A stretch of DNA of 64,000 bases, taken from positions 282,090 to 346,089 of the forward strand of contig NZ_FRCP01000008.1 in assembly GCF_900142955.1 (NCBI RefSeq), given 5' to 3'. Numbering within the stretch: position 1 is the stretch's first letter; the number at the start of each line of letters is the position of its first letter. The stretch is from Anaerosporobacter mobilis DSM 15930. GTDB taxonomy: Bacteria; Bacillota; Clostridia; Lachnospirales; Lachnospiraceae. Under the pieces are notes generated by a model. The model was given only the letters and a program-made list of their open reading frames with translations. It ran no database searches and was not told where the DNA came from. The position numbers and the translations under genes are program-made. Of this stretch, positions 59,712 to 64,000 are shown one piece after another.

Positions 59712-60866
59712 TTATTCTTCTCTACTTCTCTTTGGTGGTCTTGGGCCCATAAATTGATAAAGATACGTCTTTAACATACCATTATAGATTTTTCTATTCT
59801 TATCTGCCTTACGACCTATATATTTTTCTGCATCTTCAAAACTTGTAATTACGTATTCCGTCCATGTGTCAAGATTCTTGAAAGCCTGCCCCATCTCCTT
59901 ATATAGAGGCGGCATCATCGCCTTCTCTTCCAAACGCTCACCATAAGGTGGATTTGTGATAATAAAACCATACTTTTTAGGATTACTTAAATCTTTAACC
60001 GCTCTTTGTTGGAAATGTATATATTGATCTACCTCTGCCATCTGTGCATTCTCTCTCGCTGCCTTAACGATTTCTCCATCAATATCATAGCCTTGGATAT
60101 TCATCTCTACGTCATGCCTAATTACGTCATTCGCCTCTTCAATTGCTTCATACCAACACTTCTTAGGAATCATCTCCGTCCAGTCTTCCGCAATAAAGGA
60201 ACGATTCATACCAGGAGCAATATTCGCTCCAATGAGTGCAGCTTCGATTGGTATCGTTCCGCAACCACAGAATGGATCAACTAAGATCCGATCCTTATTC
60301 CAAGGTGAAAGAAGTATAAGTGCTGCGGCAAGTGTTTCTGTGATAGGTGCCTTACTTGTTAACTTACGATATCCTCTTCTATGAAGTGATTCCCCTGATG
60401 TATCAATCCCTATTGTTATTTCGTCTTTTAAGAAGGTAACACGGATTGGATAGGAATTCCCTGCTTCTTCGAACCAATTCACCTTATAAACGCCTTTTAG
60501 ACGCTCTACGATTGCCTTCTTCATAATAGATTGAATATCTGATGGACTAAATAACTTACTTTTTATAGATGTAGCTTTTGCTACCCAAAACTTACCATCC
60601 ACAGGTATATATTTCTCCCAAGGAACTGCCTTTGTTCCTTCGAATAATTCATCAAATGTTTCTGCCTTAAACTTAGCTACCTTTAGTAATACACGCTCTG
60701 CCGTTCTTAAGAATATATTAGCTCTACAAAATGCACTTTCATCTCCTGCAAATGTTACTCTACCATCATCAACTTGTACAATTTCATACCCTAAGTCCAT
60801 GATTTCTCGTTTTAAAACTGCTTCCATACCAAAATGACACGGCGCAATAAATTCATATCGGTTCAT
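59712..60866 (-). CDS. THUMP-domain 23S rRNA guanine-N2-methyltransferase (RlmL-N/YpsC-like)
   Basis: 384 residues. An N-terminal ferredoxin-like/THUMP domain (about 1-160, with SKLFSPSDIQSIMKKAI) is followed by a Rossmann methyltransferase with DPFCGCGTIPIEAALIG (SAM site) and the catalytic motif TNPPYGERL (N-P-P-Y). Relatives methylate G2445 of 23S rRNA. It is first in the rdgB operon. The start ATG follows AAGGAGATTATA. Confidence 0.9.
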   Translation of the reverse strand: MNRYEFIAPCHFGMEAVLKREIMDLGYEIVQVDDGRVTFAGDESAFCRANIFLRTAERVLLKVAKFKAETFDELFEGTKAVPWEKYIPVDGKFWVAKATSIKSKLFSPSDIQSIMKKAIVERLKGVYKVNWFEEAGNSYPIRVTFLKDEITIGIDTSGESLHRRGYRKLTSKAPITETLAAALILLSPWNKDRILVDPFCGCGTIPIEAALIGANIAPGMNRSFIAEDWTEMIPKKCWYEAIEEANDVIRHDVEMNIQGYDIDGEIVKAARENAQMAEVDQYIHFQQRAVKDLSNPKKYGFIITNPPYGERLEEKAMMPPLYKEMGQAFKNLDTWTEYVITSFEDAEKYIGRKADKNRKIYNGMLKTYLYQFMGPRPPKRSREE

Positions 60867-61085
60867 TATAATCTCCTTCTAACTTATACATACAGATAAA
60901 GCCCCTACACTAACGTTTTTAAGCAAGGGGCTCTATAGTACATATATTCCATAAAAGACAAAATGGGCAAGCCCAAATCATATATTTGTCTGTTCCTTAG
61001 TATATCCTAGTACTTAATATTAAATCACTTTTTAACCGTAGTCAACAAAATTCCATCTTTTTATTTACATTATAAACATTCCATA

Positions 61086-61388
61086 TTATCTTTCCAAAAC
61101 ACCTCTATACGCATGTATTCCCCCATATATATTTATTACAGAATATCCTAATGTGCATAATTCTTTTGACATTAGCATGCTCATGCTACCTCTATCGCAG
61201 TATAAGATGTATTTCTTGCCTTTATCCAATTGATTTATATTATTCATTAAATCATCATAAGGAATGCTTCTGGCTGTCGGTATATGCCCTCTTCTATAAT
61301 CTGCATAATCCCTTAAGTCAATTAATATATAGCTAGAACTTTGCATATAAGTGTTCAGCGCTTTAGCTGAGATTGTTTCAAAACACAT
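61086..61388 (-). CDS. Rhodanese-like domain protein
   Basis: About 100 residues from MCFETISAKALN; an upstream Met ten or more codons earlier cannot be excluded. A single rhodanese domain reads YILIDLRDYADYRRGHIPTA, and the active-site Cys is in LYCDRGSMSML. The C-terminus is YGGIHAYRG. It may transfer sulfane sulfur, or be a sulfur-sensing or phosphatase-like protein. It is a single gene. Two small hairpins with GGGGCT and GGGC stems follow it at 60899-60975. Confidence 0.8.
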   Translation of the reverse strand: MCFETISAKALNTYMQSSSYILIDLRDYADYRRGHIPTARSIPYDDLMNNINQLDKGKKYILYCDRGSMSMLMSKELCTLGYSVINIYGGIHAYRGVLER

Positions 61389-61532
61389 AATATCACCAAC
61401 CATTCTATTATATTTTATTCCATAAAACGTCATTTGGTGAATTAAATTTCACTATATTTCTATGTTTTACGACCATATCTATGTCAAAATTTATTTCTTT
61501 ATTACATATTGTTTGGCTATGTATCAAAAGAA

Positions 61533-61580
61533 ATGAGCTATCACATCGGTACCTATAAGATACCATATGTGATAGCTCAT
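61533..61580 (-). terminator. Strong terminator of the N/S/Q-rich gene
   Basis: ATGAGCTATCACAT pairs with ATGTGATAGCTCAT, with inner GGTA/TACC, followed on the minus strand by TTTCTTTTG. Confidence 0.75.
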
Positions 61581-61627
61581 CCTTCTAAAATCTAATATAC
61601 AAGAAACGTAATACTGTTTAAGTAATA

Positions 61628-61810
61628 CTATTTATTGTAGTTTTGACTGTTAGAATTTTTTGTTGAGTTTTTTTCTTTACTAGCATTTGATGCTTTGTTT
61701 TGACTGCTTGTGTTTTGGCTGCTAGTATTTTGGCTGCTAGTATTTTGGTAGTTGCTTGAGTTGCTTGATGAATTACTTGAAGAATTTTTGCTGTTTTGGT
61801 AATTGTTCAT
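61628..61810 (-). CDS. 60-residue Asn/Ser/Gln-rich low-complexity protein
   Basis: The protein is almost only N, S, Q, K and T, with NTSSQ repeated three times in tandem (near residues 23-37) and NSSSNSSSN before it. There is no signal peptide or hydrophobic segment. It has AGGAGG 7 nt before the ATG, a promoter candidate at 61897-61925 and a strong terminator, so it looks like a real gene. Spore-formers have small N/Q-rich spore proteins (gamma-type SASP), but I do not see their repeat, so spore function is only a guess. Confidence 0.6.
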   Translation of the reverse strand: MNNYQNSKNSSSNSSSNSSNYQNTSSQNTSSQNTSSQNKASNASKEKNSTKNSNSQNYNK

Positions 61811-61896
61811 TTTTAGTTCCTCCTAAAAAGAAAATATTTTAACTACAGGTACTAGTATCTTCAAAAAAAATAAAATTATTCATCTTTTTAACATTT

Positions 61897-61925
61897 TTAT
61901 TAAATCTATTTCAGCCAAAGAACAA
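61897..61925 (-). promoter_or_regulatory. Promoter candidate of the N/S/Q-rich gene
   Basis: TTGTTC (61920-61925), 17 bp, TAATAA (61897-61902) on the minus strand, 87 bp before the ATG. Confidence 0.4.
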
Positions 61926-61929
61926 ATTG

Positions 61930-61943
61930 TGTAAGCGCTTACA
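61930..61943. promoter_or_regulatory. Perfect cre-like palindrome (CcpA site)
   Basis: TGTAAGCGCTTACA is fully palindromic and fits the catabolite-responsive element consensus TGWAARCGYTWNCW. It lies 4 bp upstream of the -35 of the N/S/Q-rich gene, an activating position in some CcpA targets. Confidence 0.55.
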
Positions 61944-62093
61944 TATTTGTGACTTTTTCTCTTGTTTATCTCTTCCACTTACTTACTATATTAGTTATAT
62001 ATGCTTCCATCTAGCATATTTTTCCTAGTAAATACAAGGCTTTTTACGTTTTTAACTGTTGCTTTTTAATAATGATTGTTATATAATATGAAT

Positions 62094-62215
62094 GTATTAA
62101 TTGAGTTCATCCTTCAAAAGGACTCTTTAGTACACTATATAACCCCTTATTAATTATTTATACTCCCCTCATCGAAACACCGCCTTGGCTCCCCCTCGGC
62201 GGTGTTTCATTTTAA
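62094..62215 (+). ncRNA. Candidate small RNA (~120 nt)
   Basis: A plus-strand promoter, TTGCTT-17-TATAAT (62059-62087), precedes a region with no ORF. It contains a hairpin CCTTcaaAAGG with flanking GAGT/ACTC and ends in the GC-rich hairpin GAAACACCGCC/GGCGGTGTTTC (62174-62208) plus ATTTTAAT. No known family is recognised. Confidence 0.4.
62174..62215 (+). terminator. GC-rich terminator hairpin
   Basis: GAAACACCGCC pairs with GGCGGTGTTTC over a 13-nt loop; TTTT follows on the plus strand. On the minus strand it could also serve the DUF1700 gene. Confidence 0.65.
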
Positions 62216-62270
62216 TATAAAATGAATATATTACATAATATAAACTATATTTCTAATAAAATCATTTCTT

Positions 62271-62744
62271 TTACCTTCTAGTAATTAACCTCACCAATAG
62301 ATACACTAACAAAATTGGAATACCAATGCTAATAAACAATCTAATAGCTATGCTACCCAAGAATATAAGAAGCATTACAAAGAATATTAATATAGCAATG
62401 CCTAATATACGGTATCGTAATGGTATTTTTCCGTCGAAAGTATAAGTGTGGTTATAATCTGCATTATTGCTATACGCATCAGTTGTATCTGAATATGTCT
62501 CTTGATACGTATTATTGTGTACACTGTTATAATTAGCCTTACCTAGTTTTGAAGTTTCAATTATTGTCCTTGCTATTAATCTCGGATCCCCTAACTCTTC
62601 CATCACCTGATCCATTGTCTTACCGCTACTTGTTTGATTATCTATATATTCATTATAATAACGGACATTATTTTCTATTTCTATGCTTGGAATTTCTGTA
62701 TATAGACTTTCTCTTAATTCTTTGATGAATTCTTCCTTTGTCAT
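62271..62744 (-). CDS. DUF1700 (HAAS domain) membrane protein
   Basis: 157 residues. The N-terminal HAAS domain reads MTKEEFIKELRESLYTEIPS, then YYNEYIDN and VMEELGDPRLIARTII. Two hydrophobic helices cover about residues 110-155. Such proteins are usually paired with a PadR regulator; here none is adjacent. The ribosome site is GGGAG. The 352-bp upstream spacer (62745-63096) holds only the next operon's terminator. Confidence 0.85.
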   Translation of the reverse strand: MTKEEFIKELRESLYTEIPSIEIENNVRYYNEYIDNQTSSGKTMDQVMEELGDPRLIARTIIETSKLGKANYNSVHNNTYQETYSDTTDAYSNNADYNHTYTFDGKIPLRYRILGIAILIFFVMLLIFLGSIAIRLFISIGIPILLVYLLVRLITRR

Positions 62745-63058
62745 ATAAATTCACTCCCTTCTTACATATAATAAAGGCTTCTTCATTTGATCTAAGAACA
62801 TTATATATTATAAAGTGTTCTCGTTAAATTATTTACTATTCTAACATACTATAATTATTAGGTAAATAAGACGATAATTAATTTTCTATTAAATTCTATA
62901 TATCATTGCACCTATTGTTCAGTTTCTTAAATATATCCGGTATTATTAAGCTCGATATATGACAAATTATATCACTTACCAAAGAGGATGTTTCTACATT
63001 ATATAAAATATAGTTAAGTCCAGCTTCCTATCATGTTGACAAAACGTCCACAAACGTC

Positions 63059-63088
63059 AAAAAAAACCTAGATATTACTATCTAGGTT
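63059..63088 (-). terminator. Terminator of the right-end tRNA operon
   Basis: AACCTAGATA pairs with TATCTAGGTT, followed on the minus strand by T8. Confidence 0.85.
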
Positions 63089-63095
63089 CATGTTC

Positions 63096-63169
63096 CGTGC
63101 GTTAGAGGATTCGAACCCCCGACCTTTTGGTCCGTAGCCAAACGCTCTATCCAGCTGAGCTAAACGCAC
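63096..63169 (-). tRNA. tRNA-Arg (ACG)
   Basis: The anticodon stem TTTGG/CCAAA encloses CTACGGA (ACG, read as ICG). The acceptor strands are GTGCGTT/AACGCAC. It is the last gene of the operon. Confidence 0.95.
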
Positions 63170-63186
63170 ATAATATTTAATTGATA

Positions 63187-63273
63187 TGCCGGCGACCGGA
63201 ATCGAACCGGTACGGGCGATTAGGCCCGCAGGATTTTAAGTCCTGTGCGTCTGCCAGTTCCGCCACGCCGGCA
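63187..63273 (-). tRNA. tRNA-Leu (UAA)
   Basis: Class II tRNA with a long variable arm (CGGGCCTAATCGCCCG). The anticodon loop CTTAAAA gives UAA. Confidence 0.95.
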
Positions 63274-63277
63274 TAGA

Positions 63278-63351
63278 TGGGACCAACAGGGCTCGAACCT
63301 GTGACCCCCTGCTTGTAAGGCAGGTGCTCTCCCAGCTGAGCTATGATCCCA
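63278..63351 (-). tRNA. tRNA-Val (UAC)
   Basis: The anticodon stem CCTGC/GCAGG encloses CTTACAA (UAC). The acceptor is TGGGATC/GGTCCCA. Confidence 0.95.
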
Positions 63352-63417
63352 TGGGATATTATAAACTGTCGTCTATAATAAGCAAGTTTTAAATATCTTC
63401 ACACTATACTTATGTGA

Positions 63418-63491
63418 CGACCCAGAAGGGACTCGAACCCTCGACCTCCGCCGTGACAGGGCGGCGCTCTAACCAACTGAGCCACTAGGCC
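63418..63491 (-). tRNA. tRNA-Asp (GUC)
   Basis: The anticodon stem CCGCC/GGCGG encloses CTGTCAC (GUC). The acceptor stem has several G-U pairs. Confidence 0.95.
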
Positions 63492-63540
63492 AAACTAAAA
63501 TCATTAATACAATTTAATAAAAATTCATTTCATAACTAAA

Positions 63541-63614
63541 TGGACCTTCGGGGACTCGAACCCAGGACCGACCGGTTATGAGCCGGTTGCTCTAACCAAC
63601 TGAGCTAAAGGTCC
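63541..63614 (-). tRNA. tRNA with CAU anticodon (Met elongator or Ile2)
   Basis: The anticodon stem ACCGG/CCGGT encloses CTCATAA (CAU). The body GGACCTTTAGCTCAG resembles Firmicutes tRNA-Ile2, whose C34 is changed to lysidine, so it may decode AUA. Identity cannot be fixed by eye. Confidence 0.85.
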
Positions 63615-63651
63615 AAACTCTAAATACTAGCACGTACTTATTGCTAATATA

Positions 63652-63724
63652 AGCCGACGATCGGACTTGAACCGATAACCTGCTGATTACAAGTCAGCTG
63701 CTCTGCCAATTGAGCCACGTCGGC
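63652..63724 (-). tRNA. tRNA-Thr (UGU)
   Basis: The anticodon stem GCTGA/TCAGC encloses CTTGTAA (UGU). The acceptor strands are GCCGACG/CGTCGGC. Confidence 0.95.
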
Positions 63725-63793
63725 ATATAAATCTAAGCTAAAACCTTAGCTTATACATAAATATGTCATCAAATCTTAATTGAAAGACTTGAG

Positions 63794-63865
63794 TGACTCC
63801 AAGGGGATTTGAACCCCTGTTACCGCCGTGAAAGGGCGGTGTCTTAACCGCTTGACCATGGAGCC
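63794..63865 (-). tRNA. tRNA-Glu (UUC)
   Basis: The anticodon stem CCGCC/GGCGG encloses CTTTCAC (UUC). The acceptor is GGCTCCA/TGGAGTC. Confidence 0.95.
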
Positions 63866-63932
63866 AATTATTTTTGTATCATGTAAACCTAATCAGTTCC
63901 ACATGTTCTGTTTTGAACAACTATTGTTGTTA

Positions 63933-64000
63933 ACTCCCCGAGCGGGGCTCGAACCTGCAACACCACGGTTAACAGCCGTGTGCTCTACCATTGAGCTATC
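63933..64000 (-). tRNA. tRNA-Asn (GUU), 5' end beyond the window
   Basis: The anticodon stem CACGG/CCGTG encloses CTGTTAA (GUU). The 5' acceptor strand is cut off by the window edge; only GATAGCTC of the D-arm side is present. Confidence 0.9.

Noticed and set aside
61628..61810. CRISPR-like or simple-repeat artefact
   Set aside because: The repeats are 15-bp codon-phase units within a frame with ribosome site and terminator, not spacer-separated palindromes. No CRISPR array was seen in the window.

Overview
The window is low-GC Gram-positive (Clostridia) chromosome. Most genes resemble those of plant-polysaccharide-degrading Lachnospiraceae, with Lachnoclostridium (Clostridium) phytofermentans and its relatives the best guess from memory. 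The reasons are the AT-rich spacers, strong AGGAGG ribosome-binding sites, endospore-lineage genes (spoVG, a PRK06851-type ATPase), QueT, a CD3324-like regulator, GH65 phosphorylases with an ABC sugar importer, and tRNA genes without an encoded CCA.

Layout. 1-3400 is the right end of an integrated mobile element: ATPase gene with an in-frame stop, small DNA-binding protein, XRE repressor and tyrosine integrase. It abuts the 3' end of rpsI. 3400-5800 holds rpsI-rplM and a six-gene tRNA operon. 5900-18700 is core housekeeping: Na/Pi cotransporter, spoVG, glgCD, murC, a dnaD-dnaI primosome pair behind a cluster of DnaA boxes, PRPP synthetase and a class A PBP. 19000-33100 mixes a YhaN/YhaO nuclease pair, queT, a structured leader region, a GNAT protein, a double P-loop ATPase, flavoproteins, two PadR loci, and a phosphodiester glycosidase next to a GT2-GtrA glycosyltransferase.

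33400-53100 is mainly carbohydrate biology: argC, a GH13 enzyme with a divergent AraC regulator, a duplicated-domain lipoprotein, a discoidin-like protein with a GH28 pectinase, then beta-phosphoglucomutase, LacI, two GH65 phosphorylases, an ABC importer and a chemoreceptor. The LacI operator GTTTAACGTTAAAC, or a close variant, lies at the start sites of the importer operon, the chemoreceptor and lacI itself. This suggests one circuit that senses, swims toward, imports and phosphorolytically cleaves an alpha-glucoside, and feeds beta-glucose-1-phosphate to beta-phosphoglucomutase.

53200-62750 holds small accessory genes (kinase, acyltransferase, GNAT, an AraC/PNPOx pair of richer base composition), a three-tRNA operon, a phosphodiesterase-RdgB-methyltransferase operon, a rhodanese, a tiny N/S/Q-rich protein, a candidate small RNA and a DUF1700 protein. 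63060-64000 is a minus-strand tRNA operon that runs off the right edge.

The signals most worth a second look are the LacI/chemoreceptor circuit, the DnaA-box cluster before dnaD, a base-paired 33-nt motif shared by the leaders of the PBP and GtrA-glycosyltransferase genes, and the structured leader region at 23.2-23.5 kb. All functions are inferred by reading translated sequences and motifs; no database search was run.
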